Position numbers and translations under genes: made by a program. From assembly GCA_014730295.1 (NCBI GenBank), contig WJIN01000266.1:1-41905 (forward strand): a stretch of DNA of 41,905 nt. The letters run 5' to 3'. This document shows, piece after piece, positions 25,527 through 32,967 of this stretch (its first letter is position 1; every line of letters begins with the position of its first letter). The notes beneath the pieces were generated by a model. The model made no database searches. It was not told the DNA's origin and worked only from the letters and a program-made list of their open reading frames with translations. This DNA comes from Promethearchaeota archaeon (GTDB lineage: Archaea; Asgardarchaeota; Lokiarchaeia; Sigynarchaeales; SOKP01).

Positions 25527-25946
25527 TTAATGATGGTGTTCATGCTGGTGGTCGCGCCTATATTCATCGTCAGCTTCCGTATGGATTTTTTCAACCCCAT
25601 ACCCTTTTCCAGCTCCAGGAGCACAGAGACTTTCACCACCTTCTAATTCCCCGTTTTTGATCTTTTCTATTACCTCATCTATGGTACCTTGAATCCCCAT
25701 AATTACATTAATTCCATATTGTTCGAAAAATTGAACTGCTCGTCTTCCCATCCCCCCAGCAATCATACAATCTGCGCCTTGCTCATTGACAAATTGAGGG
25801 ATACTTCCGACAGTATGACCTGGATTTGAAAGTATTTGTTTACTTACCAGCTTCCCATCCTCGATATCCACGAAGGTAAATTGAGGTGCCCGCCCAAAAT
25901 GGGCAGAAACTCTGCCTCCCTCCGTGCTAATGGCAAATTTTGTCAA
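25527..25946 (-). CDS. NifX/NifB-type iron-molybdenum-cofactor domain protein with His-rich tail
   Basis: The protein has the dinitrogenase FeMo-cofactor family fold: MTKFAISTEGGRVSAHFGRA, FTFVDIEDGK, GADCMIAGGMGRRAVQFFEQ and an IQGTIDEVIEKIKNGEL helix. Proteins of this family also occur in archaea without nitrogenase, where they may carry iron-sulfur or metal clusters. No nif genes are in view, so a nitrogenase role is not implied. The last 12 or so residues are rich in histidine (RRDHQHEHHH) and could bind metal. It is divergent from the mini-gene with the in-frame UGA. Confidence 0.85.
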   Translation of the reverse strand: MTKFAISTEGGRVSAHFGRAPQFTFVDIEDGKLVSKQILSNPGHTVGSIPQFVNEQGADCMIAGGMGRRAVQFFEQYGINVIMGIQGTIDEVIEKIKNGELEGGESLCAPGAGKGYGVEKIHTEADDEYRRDHQHEHHH

Positions 25947-26124
25947 ATAATATCACCTTTTATTGATCTTCTTATAATAAAAAGTATTATCTGAATTAAA
26001 AACTTTATTGAATCATTATTCATATGCTAACAGAACGGCGGAGCTTTGTTTCTTATGAAATATAATCATTATATATAAAATTAGAAATAATTTTTAGTTC
26101 TTAAACACATTTTCTATAATTAAT

Positions 26125-26265
26125 ATGCAAAAAATAGACGAAAAAGAAGAGCAAAAGGAAATTGACTTTCATTGTACAGGTTGAGGTATCATTGACGGGA
26201 TTATATACTGCGTTCGAAAAGTAAAACAATGGAGAAATAACAAAAAAACTGAAGAAAAAGAGTAA
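26125..26265 (+). CDS. Mini-gene with in-frame UGA: possible selenoprotein or broken small redox protein
   Basis: From the ATG at 26125 the frame reads MQKIDEKEEQKEIDFHCTG, then TGA at 26182-26184, then GIIDGIIYCVRKVKQWRNNK and on to TAA at 26263. The reading stays sensible after the UGA for 26 codons. The UGA falls three residues after a cysteine, giving CTGU (a CxxU redox motif), with one more cysteine 9 residues later. Selenocysteine use has been reported in Lokiarchaeota. Against this: a Cys codon (TGC/TGT) can turn into TGA by one change, UGA is an ordinary stop for other genes here, and no eukaryotic- or methanogen-type SECIS was recognised downstream. If not recoded, the product is a 19-residue peptide. 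Confidence 0.35.
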
Positions 26266-26266
26266 A

Positions 26267-26332
26267 AAATCTCAAGAATTAGATCATAAATGCTAGGATC
26301 TAATTAATCGGTTCCGCACGAACCAGAGATTT
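26267..26332 (+). ncRNA. Predicted three-stem RNA fold after the UGA mini-gene
   Basis: Two bases after the TAA, three nested stems can form. Outer stem: AAATCTC (26267-26273) with GAGATTT (26326-26332), seven perfect pairs. Inner stem 1: AATTAGATC (26277-26285) with GATCTAATT (26297-26305), nine perfect pairs around an 11-base loop. Inner stem 2: GGTTC with GAACC (26310-26324), five pairs and a five-base loop. A T-rich stretch follows. This could be a 3' UTR element, a small RNA or a terminator-like structure. It is not a tRNA: there is no T-loop or anticodon arm of the right form. Confidence 0.4.
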
Positions 26333-26433
26333 ATATTTTTATTACATAAAAAGTATTTTTTTAAAGAATCCTTCTTGATTGATGTATAGAACAATTTTTT
26401 GACTATAAAAAAAAATTCGTGAGATTGAATAAA

Positions 26434-26589
26434 ATGGTAAAGTGTGAGGAACTAAAGAAGGGCGATGTGTTTGTATGCGCTGATTGTGGGTTAGAACTGA
26501 CTGTAAGCGAAGCGTGTGATTGTGCCGAAGAAGGTGCGTGCTCAGAACAAGGTTTTGTCTGCTGTGGCACGGCAATGAAAAAGAAATAG
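26434..26589 (+). CDS. Small eight-cysteine metal-binding protein
   Basis: This 51-residue protein has cysteines at 4, 15, 18, 28, 30, 36, 43 and 44 (CADC, CDC, CCG). It resembles the desulforedoxin-like and zinc-ribbon mini-proteins of anaerobic archaea and bacteria, which start MxKCExLKKGDV and end FVCCGxxM. Such proteins probably bind iron or zinc and may carry electrons. The base composition rises clearly above the flanks, supporting a real gene. It follows the UGA mini-gene in the same direction, with the RNA fold between. Confidence 0.7.
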   Translation: MVKCEELKKGDVFVCADCGLELTVSEACDCAEEGACSEQGFVCCGTAMKKK

Positions 26590-26744
26590 AATATATTCAC
26601 CAAAAAGTATTCTGTAAATCTAAATTTTATTCCTTTTTATATTAATTTTTTTATTGATAACTTTTTCTGATTTATTGGATTGAGAATTAGAGAAAAATAG
26701 GAAATAAAATAATGAAATCTAAAATAGATAAGACGAAGGATAAT

Positions 26745-28130
26745 CTATATGTTTTGGTTTTCAGGGCCTTCTCCGACTTTACGATATATGAATCCTAAGT
26801 CTTCAACAACCTTTTTATCAAAGATGTTCCTGCCATCGATTATGATAGGTGTTCTCATCTTTTTTTTGATCTCTTCTAAATTGAGGTCGTAATATTGTTT
26901 ATGATTCGTGGCAAAGAGTAATACATCGGAATTTTCAACGGCTTTTTCAATATCATCGGTCAATTCAGTCATGTCATAATCACGTTCTTTCACATAAGGG
27001 TCATGGGCAATATAGATGATATTATGTGAATGATACCGTTTCATCAGGGATTCGATGATATTTTTTGCGGGGGTATTCCTCGTGTCATCTGTATCTGCCT
27101 TATAGGACACTCCCATCAGAGAAACTTTTATATTATCTACAAATTTACGCGCTTGGCGCAATCCATCCTCCATAAGCTCGACCATATGTTTCGGCATAAA
27201 GTCATTTAACTCTCTACTATAAGGGACGATTTTTATTCGCGAGCTGAAATTCTTTTCTGAATAAGCATCATGACCATATAATAGTAGGAATGGATCCTTA
27301 GTTAAACAGTGTCCTCCTACACCAGAACCAGGATTATGCATCATCCGATCATGTCGATGGTTGATTAGTTCAATGATTTCGAATATATTCCGATTAAAAT
27401 CTTCACAGAGTAAAGCCATTTCATTGGCAAATGCGATATTGACATCCCGATAGGAATTTTCAATGCATTTGGTCAATTCAGCGGTAAGCGTGTCGGTAAC
27501 TTGTAGTTCCTTTTTGACCACTTTTCCATAGAGATATTTTGCCCTATCGTTTGCTTTCGTGCATCCTCCGCCAATTACTCGAGGAAAATCAGTAATGTAT
27601 TCTATCAATTTTCCGGGCATAACACGTTCAAAGGAGAACACTAAGTAAAAATCTTCCCCCCTCTTCATATCACTAGCTTTCTCTAAAATTGGTTCCACGA
27701 TATTATTAGTAGTACCTGGCGCGACGGTTGATTCGATGATGACCGTGGCACCTTTTTTCAAGTGTTTTCCGGCTCTCTCAGATACAGCCTTTAATGATTC
27801 ATACATCGGCACTTTTGTATATAGATCGATGGGTGTTTGGACATCAATCAGTACATAATCGGCGGTATCCACACAATCATATTTTGGGGTCACATGGAAT
27901 TTTCCGTTTTTTACCACTCGCTCGATTAATTCATCAAGTCCAGGCTCGTCTCCTTCAAAAGGATTTTTTCCCGCATTTAACCAATCAATCTTCCATCCAC
28001 TACGTTGGGATCGTCTTTGGATCCCTGTCACATAAAAATTTGGTACATCGGCTAGTAAGGCTGCCATCGGAATACCGACATACCCCATCCCAATAACGAC
28101 TATCTCAGTTTTTTTTTCTTCTTCAGACAT
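26745..28130 (-). CDS. UDP-sugar dehydrogenase (UDP-GlcNAc/ManNAc-type nucleotide-sugar dehydrogenase)
   Basis: The protein oxidises a nucleotide sugar to its uronic acid in two NAD-dependent steps. The Rossmann motif is VVIGMGYVGIPMAALLADV; VLIDVQTPID, VIIESTVAPGTT, LTKCIENSYRDVNIAFANE and the active-site GSGVGGHCLTKDPF with the catalytic cysteine follow. The C-terminal domain has VSLMGVSYKADTDDTRNTPA. Relatives include WecC (UDP-ManNAc) and Ugd; the acceptor sugar is not clear. At 461 residues it is complete. With the PIG-L deacetylase and DUF2961 genes nearby, it fits surface glycan synthesis. Confidence 0.93.
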   Translation of the reverse strand: MSEEEKKTEIVVIGMGYVGIPMAALLADVPNFYVTGIQRRSQRSGWKIDWLNAGKNPFEGDEPGLDELIERVVKNGKFHVTPKYDCVDTADYVLIDVQTPIDLYTKVPMYESLKAVSERAGKHLKKGATVIIESTVAPGTTNNIVEPILEKASDMKRGEDFYLVFSFERVMPGKLIEYITDFPRVIGGGCTKANDRAKYLYGKVVKKELQVTDTLTAELTKCIENSYRDVNIAFANEMALLCEDFNRNIFEIIELINHRHDRMMHNPGSGVGGHCLTKDPFLLLYGHDAYSEKNFSSRIKIVPYSRELNDFMPKHMVELMEDGLRQARKFVDNIKVSLMGVSYKADTDDTRNTPAKNIIESLMKRYHSHNIIYIAHDPYVKERDYDMTELTDDIEKAVENSDVLLFATNHKQYYDLNLEEIKKKMRTPIIIDGRNIFDKKVVEDLGFIYRKVGEGPENQNI

Positions 28131-28291
28131 TTTATACTAAATCTATCTATATAGATTATTGAATATAGAGTTTAATTAATCTTAATACAAAAAGTTTTAT
28201 TTTGACTAGACTATAGACTATAGACTGCTCTTTAGATTACTATATTCAATTTGAATATGTATTTTACCTCATTGAAAGGAGAATACGACTC

Positions 28292-28966
28292 TTAAAAATT
28301 TTGATATTTTCCTAAATCCTCCAAGGTGAAGATACCAAATCGTTCCCTTTTTTTCTTTTTCATTCTTTTAAAGCTCGCTTGAACAGTTTTTATCACAGTT
28401 TGAGACTGATATAATTGCAATGCTTTGTAAATTTTCTGATTATAGTCTGAAATATCAATATTTACTTGTTTTTCTCGGGGTGCTTTGATCGAAAGATATA
28501 TCGCATAAATATAAAATTCGATATTGTCCAATTTCAATTCTTTTGCCGCGGAGGTAGCAATGTTGAATGTGGCTTGATGATCGGTGTGGGGATTGTTGTT
28601 ACTTGGAGCCACTATTCTATCTGCATTTTCAATGATGGGCTTACACAACTCTATTCCCGTTTCTCGAAAATCCATAACCTGCTGGTCTGGTAATTGAAAT
28701 TTATGGACACTTTCTTCGGGAATTTCTAAAAAGCTAATAACCTCATCAATTTCTCTCATACGGATTCCCGCTAGGTCATCTTCTGAGATCTGAGTTTCAT
28801 TTGTTTCCATTAGTCTGCCCATTCTTTTTTCAAACGTGTAGGCAGCCCTTCCATCAGAAATGTAAATAATTTCAACTTTATGTCCTTTATCCATCCATTT
28901 AAGTATGCTCCCCCCCGCTCCCACCAGCTCGTCATCTGGATGAGGTGCAAACACCACGATTTTCAT
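28292..28966 (-). CDS. PIG-L/LmbE-family N-acetylglucosaminyl deacetylase
   Basis: The zinc-binding AHPDDE-type motif is FAPHPDDELVGAGG at the N-terminus, with the second site NPHTDHQATFNIA near residue 120. LmbE-like enzymes remove acetyl from GlcNAc-linked lipids or small thiols. At 224 residues, with an extended C-terminal basic tail (KRMKKKKRERFG), it is a normal size. It reads in the same direction as the nucleotide-sugar dehydrogenase. The exact acceptor is unknown; glycan or glycolipid maturation is the likely setting. Confidence 0.88.
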   Translation of the reverse strand: MKIVVFAPHPDDELVGAGGSILKWMDKGHKVEIIYISDGRAAYTFEKRMGRLMETNETQISEDDLAGIRMREIDEVISFLEIPEESVHKFQLPDQQVMDFRETGIELCKPIIENADRIVAPSNNNPHTDHQATFNIATSAAKELKLDNIEFYIYAIYLSIKAPREKQVNIDISDYNQKIYKALQLYQSQTVIKTVQASFKRMKKKKRERFGIFTLEDLGKYQNF

Positions 28967-29048
28967 AATTTTAGAATTAATAGGTTGTATATATTTATTT
29001 AAATTAATAGAATATTTTAAAAACTTAAAGGTTGATAATTATAAATAT
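28967..29048. promoter_or_regulatory. Divergent promoter region of the PIG-L and DUF2961 genes
   Basis: The 82-base gap holds a TATA-like tract for each side. TATTTAAATT at about 28995-29004 lies some 33 bases from the PIG-L start. TTTTAAAA at about 29014-29021 lies some 31 bases from the DUF2961 start. Confidence 0.35.
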
Positions 29049-30266
29049 ATGAAGCTCGGGAAATCAAGTTTACATGATATCGCGAAATTACGACCTGATG
29101 ATGTGAAACGAAGGCGATTGTCAAGTTATGACATGTATGGAGGGAATCGCGATTGGATTGAGATCGACCCTAATCAAACTGTCACTTTGGGTCAATATGA
29201 AGGAAGTGGGTGTATTACCCATATTTGGTGTACAACAAAATGCTCAGCTAAGAATTATTTGAGACATGCGATTCTCAGAATGTATTGGGATGGAGAAGCC
29301 GACGACAAACCCAGTGTCGAAGTGCCAATCGGTGACTTTTTTGGAATGGGTCATGCAGAACGAAAAAATTTTGTGTCCCTCCCCCTTCAGATGAGTCCGC
29401 AAAAGGGAAGAGGATTTAATTGCTGGTTTCCTATGCCATTTTCCGAAGGATTTAAAATAATGTTAGAGAATGATAATCCCGAAAAACTTATCCTCTATTA
29501 TTATATTGATTATGAAATTTATGTAGATTCATTCGAAAATCAGCAAGAATATGGACGATTCCATGCGCAATGGCGTCGAGAAAACCCTACTAAGCCCAAA
29601 AAGCAAGATTTAGAAACGGGTAAAAAGTTTTCGACATTACATCCCTCAGATTTCAATTTCCATGGTGGCAGAAATAGAAATCCGTTGGAAGATAATTATA
29701 TTTTACTAAAAGCAAAAGGAAAAGGGCATTTCGTAGGGAGTCATTTAAATATAGATAATCAAACCTTTATGCCTTGGGCATTTAACTGGCCAGGGGAGGG
29801 AGATGATATGATTTTTATAGATGAAAATGTGGAGCATGGCATAATTACTTTACCTGGAACTGGTACAGAGGATTATGTTAATCAAGCCTTTTGCCCACGC
29901 CAAAAATATAATGCACCCTATCATGGTATAATAAAGCCAGGGGGATTAAACTTTTTTGGAAAAATAACCTATTATCGATACCATATCGAAGATCCGATCT
30001 ATTTTAACAATAAAATCGTTGTAACTATCGAACATGGTCATGATAATCATAGGTCAGATGATTGGAGCAGCACAGCTTATTGGTATCAGAAAGAACCTCA
30101 CGACCATTCACTTTTTCCTGAACTATTAGATAGAGATGGAAGGGAACCTAATAGTCATTTGGCTCATATACTAAGAAAATCTTTTTGTATTTTAACAGTG
30201 TTAGGAATGGTCGCGTGGCTTTTAATTTGGCCCTTGATAAAGTTTATAATCGGGTTCTTTGCATAA
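29049..30266 (+). CDS. DUF2961 (GH172-like) protein with C-terminal membrane anchor
   Basis: The protein matches DUF2961, the family that includes GH172 fructofuranosidase-type enzymes: LSSYDMYGGNRDWIEIDPNQ, VPIGDFFGMGH, the NCWFPMPFSEG segment, FMPWAFNWPGEGDDMIF, LPGTGTEDYVNQAF and a late FFGKITYYRYHIEDPI. A hydrophobic segment at about residues 383-403 ends the chain, so it is probably anchored in the membrane by its C-terminus. No N-terminal signal peptide is seen, so the side it faces is uncertain. Next to the sugar genes, a role in carbohydrate processing is likely. Confidence 0.85.
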   Translation: MKLGKSSLHDIAKLRPDDVKRRRLSSYDMYGGNRDWIEIDPNQTVTLGQYEGSGCITHIWCTTKCSAKNYLRHAILRMYWDGEADDKPSVEVPIGDFFGMGHAERKNFVSLPLQMSPQKGRGFNCWFPMPFSEGFKIMLENDNPEKLILYYYIDYEIYVDSFENQQEYGRFHAQWRRENPTKPKKQDLETGKKFSTLHPSDFNFHGGRNRNPLEDNYILLKAKGKGHFVGSHLNIDNQTFMPWAFNWPGEGDDMIFIDENVEHGIITLPGTGTEDYVNQAFCPRQKYNAPYHGIIKPGGLNFFGKITYYRYHIEDPIYFNNKIVVTIEHGHDNHRSDDWSSTAYWYQKEPHDHSLFPELLDRDGREPNSHLAHILRKSFCILTVLGMVAWLLIWPLIKFIIGFFA

Positions 30267-30390
30267 AAATTGTTTCATTACGATTTTTTTGAATTTTCTG
30301 AAGTCTTGAGATGTTTATGTGGTTTTATCAATATTAATGAAAAACTGGACTAAAAAATATTAATATATGTGAACTTCTATTAGTAATCAT

Positions 30391-30396
30391 GAGGGG
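30391..30396 (+). promoter_or_regulatory. Ribosome binding site of the 38-residue membrane peptide
   Basis: GAGGGG lies six bases before the ATG at 30403 and is the main support for translation of that short frame. Confidence 0.4.
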
Positions 30397-30402
30397 AATA
30401 AA

Positions 30403-30519
30403 ATGAAATTGAATGATATTTTCCTAAATATATTAGGAGTTATAGGTGTTATTGGTTTAATTTTTTTAGTTATTATGCTGATAGTTGTTGCCATCGCAAT
30501 CAGTAATGCTGTAAGTTAA
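30403..30519 (+). CDS. Single-helix membrane peptide
   Basis: This is a 38-residue frame starting MKLNDIFLNILGVIGVIG and continuing as one hydrophobic helix to AISNAVS, preceded by a good ribosome binding site and followed by TAA. No family is recognised. Small single-pass peptides often regulate membrane complexes, but no partner is evident. It lies between the DUF2961 gene and a convergent response regulator. Confidence 0.45.
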   Translation: MKLNDIFLNILGVIGVIGLIFLVIMLIVVAIAISNAVS

Positions 30520-30634
30520 TCTAATATTTGAAAATTTATTTCTCATTTATTTCATAGTTGTATAGAATATAAATTCCTTAGAATAATGAAAAAAGGTATT
30601 TCCAATAAAAGAAGCAATAAAAGTAGAAAAAATT

Positions 30635-31018
30635 TTACACCTTATCCAAGATTTCTTTAATCTTTTTGAGCAATTCCTTTCCAGAGAAGGGTTTGGTAAT
30701 ATAATAATCCGCCCCCAATCTCTTTCCTTTTTGAATATCTTCGTTAAAACTCTTTACTGTAAAGAGAACAACCACTATATCTTTGAGATCATCGTCTGTT
30801 TTAATGGTCTCTAGGACTTGATACCCGCTCATCCCTGGCATCATAATATCCAATAGGATTAAAGCGATATCATCCTCCTTTTCCTTAATTATTTTCATCG
30901 CTTCCTTGCCATTGCTACACGTAATCGTATTAAAGTCCCCCAATTCCAAAAACTTCTTCGTGAGGTTTAGAATATCGGGTTCATCATCAACGACTAATAT
31001 GGTTTTTTTATCTGGCAT
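30635..31018 (-). CDS. Stand-alone response regulator receiver domain (CheY-like)
   Basis: This 127-residue protein is a pure receiver domain. It has the acidic pair in VVDDEPDIL, the phosphoryl-acceptor Asp in LLDIMMPGMSG, the Thr switch VVLFTVKS and the Lys of YYITKPFSGKELL. No output domain and no histidine kinase are adjacent, so it probably relays a signal by protein-protein contact from a kinase encoded elsewhere. The TFTT-like switch reads LFT, with T aligned to the usual Thr/Ser. Confidence 0.95.
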   Translation of the reverse strand: MPDKKTILVVDDEPDILNLTKKFLELGDFNTITCSNGKEAMKIIKEKEDDIALILLDIMMPGMSGYQVLETIKTDDDLKDIVVVLFTVKSFNEDIQKGKRLGADYYITKPFSGKELLKKIKEILDKV

Positions 31019-31138
31019 TTTCTCTATCAGTCTGTAATAATGCTCTTCTATTTTTATTAATTATATTTAACTTAAATACATGTCATATTTAAATTTTAAT
31101 CTATTAGAATGTTCCATTTTTGAAGGTTATTCTTGCTC

Positions 31139-31801
31139 ATGACACGAAAAAAAAATCGCACCTTACCCGAATTTCCTCATGATTATATCGGTGAAAAAGC
31201 AGAAGAGTATAACCAACTTGAATGGATGGAGAGAAACCAGAAAAAGACGACTCTTCAATGCGTTGAATATCTTTTTGATCCGAAATTGGGAGATTGTAAG
31301 ATCCGAGATTTTTCTCATTATTTCATATTAGATTTGGGATGCGGCACAGGATTTTCAACCGAGGTACTAATAGATATAGGATTTAATGTGGTAGGGATAG
31401 ATATATTAATGGATATGCTGGAAAAAGCGGTTCATAAAACACACTATCTTTCAGAATCGACTGTGATTGATCTGCTTTTGGCAAGTATTACAAATCCCCC
31501 TTTTCGACCTTCGATGTTTCATCATATTGTTTCTATATCCGCTTATAATTTCATTACCTATAGGAAAACAACGATTTCTGAGGTGCAGCAGATCTTAAAT
31601 TCCACAGCAATGTATTTAAATAGGCTACTTAAAAAAAATGGTCGTTTAGTAATAGAAATGTATCCAAATAATGACAAAGAATTAAATCTGTTTGTTTCCT
31701 CTTTTACTAGGAATAAATTTGACGGATTCTTCATAAAAAATAATCCCCAGCAAAAGGCAGGAAAGACCTTTTTGCTACTGAAAAAAATTGATGAGATATG
31801 A
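31139..31801 (+). CDS. SAM-dependent methyltransferase, Bud23-like
   Basis: The class I methyltransferase fold starts near residue 60 with motif I ILDLGCGTGFSTEVL, then VVGIDILMDMLEKA, then FRPSMFHHIVSISAYNFIT (motif IV region). The N-terminal EFPHDYIGEKAEEYNQLEW and the SISA stretch resemble Bud23/WBSCR22, which methylates a guanosine in eukaryotic 18S rRNA with the partner Trm112. No trm112 gene is in view. A small-molecule methyltransferase cannot be ruled out. The ATG at 31139 is taken rather than the TTG at 31133. Its stop overlaps the ATG of the radical SAM gene (ATGA), so the two are translationally coupled. Confidence 0.75.
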   Translation: MTRKKNRTLPEFPHDYIGEKAEEYNQLEWMERNQKKTTLQCVEYLFDPKLGDCKIRDFSHYFILDLGCGTGFSTEVLIDIGFNVVGIDILMDMLEKAVHKTHYLSESTVIDLLLASITNPPFRPSMFHHIVSISAYNFITYRKTTISEVQQILNSTAMYLNRLLKKNGRLVIEMYPNNDKELNLFVSSFTRNKFDGFFIKNNPQQKAGKTFLLLKKIDEI

Positions 31802-32925
31802 CCGAGTGCAAATTCTGTGGGAAAAAAGATAAATTAATTTCTAAGACGCTTCAAGTGTGCCGTGACTGTATTCTTGAAGGAAATTGGGACGAAATTAAAA
31901 TCCATCTACATTCTGTCCACACTAGTGTTAGGGAAATGGAAAAATTACCTGAACAACCACCCTCAATACATGATGATAAAATGGCATTTCAGTGTGATTT
32001 CTGTATTAATGAATGTTTCTTATCCGAAGATCAAACCAGTTATTGTGGTTTGCGGAATCTCATAAAGGCAAAAGAGAATGAATTACCCCTTCCCACCAAA
32101 TCAAAAGGGTATATCCATGGTTATTTAGACGCTAACCCGACCAATTGCTGCAATGCGTGGTTTTGCCCGGCGGGTACGTCCAACGGATATCCCGTTTTTT
32201 CTGATTATGACGGACCAGAATATGGTACGTACAGCTATGCAGCCTTTCTATATGGATGTTCCTTTGATTGTCTATTTTGTCAAAATGCCTCTCATAAATG
32301 TATTTCAAAATCAAAACTTATGAGTGTAGAAGATATCGTCAATCGACTTATAGATAATGAGAAGATTACATGTGTATGCTTTTTTGGAGGCTCTCCAGAA
32401 CCTCAGCTTCCATTTACGATAAATATCGCTGAGAAAACCTTGGAAAAAATGGAAGAAATACCAAAAAGGAAAATTCGCTTCTGTTGGGAATGGAATGGAA
32501 GCGGGAAAACAGATCTTGTGGAAAAATGCATGAAAATCGCGGTGGATACGGGAGGAAATATCAAATTCGATTTAAAAACCTATCACGAGAAGCTTAATAT
32601 TGCTCTCTGTGGAATAAGCAATAATCGCACCTTAGCAAATTTCAAATATCTTGCTGAAAATTACTTCGGGACTCGACCAAGAGTGCCCGAAATGAGTGGA
32701 TGTACCTTGTTAGTTCCCGGTTATACCACCCCTAATGATGTCGAACTCATTGCAAAGTTTATAAGTAAGATCAATACAAAAATCCCTTATTCCCTTTTGG
32801 TGTTTCATCCGGATTATCAGATGTATGATTTACCCATTACATCTAAAAAAGAAGCGTATAAATCGCTTGAGGTGGCAAAATCCTATTTAGAAAATGTCCA
32901 TCTAGGAAATCAATTTTTATTGTAA
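31798..32925 (+). CDS. Radical SAM protein, pyruvate-formate-lyase-activase-like, with N-terminal zinc knuckles
   Basis: The radical SAM cluster motif CxxxCxxC is CSFDCLFCQNA (C154, C158, C161), followed by FFGGSPEPQ, the usual SAM-binding GGEP variant. The C-terminal barrel half has GNIKFDLKTYHE and LLVPGYT. Before it are two cysteine-rich modules, C4/C7-C21/C24 (CKFCGKK, CRDC) and CDFCINEC at 66-73 with C83, plus NCCNAWFCPAG. The layout is like COG1313-type PflA homologues. The target is unknown. It is coupled to the upstream methyltransferase, suggesting a joint modification step. Confidence 0.88.
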   Translation: MTECKFCGKKDKLISKTLQVCRDCILEGNWDEIKIHLHSVHTSVREMEKLPEQPPSIHDDKMAFQCDFCINECFLSEDQTSYCGLRNLIKAKENELPLPTKSKGYIHGYLDANPTNCCNAWFCPAGTSNGYPVFSDYDGPEYGTYSYAAFLYGCSFDCLFCQNASHKCISKSKLMSVEDIVNRLIDNEKITCVCFFGGSPEPQLPFTINIAEKTLEKMEEIPKRKIRFCWEWNGSGKTDLVEKCMKIAVDTGGNIKFDLKTYHEKLNIALCGISNNRTLANFKYLAENYFGTRPRVPEMSGCTLLVPGYTTPNDVELIAKFISKINTKIPYSLLVFHPDYQMYDLPITSKKEAYKSLEVAKSYLENVHLGNQFLL

Positions 32926-32967
32926 TGTCAATTACAAAGTGAAAAAAGATGATTTCTGAATTAAAAA

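Noticed and set aside
26267..26332. tRNA-like fold
   Set aside because: The outer seven-pair stem suggests an acceptor stem, but there is no TpsiC loop, no anticodon arm of 5 pairs and 7 bases, and no D arm.
26342..26603. Two minus-strand frames of 77 and 66 residues
   Set aside because: They are antisense to the cysteine-rich protein at 26434-26589, which has a far clearer coding pattern.
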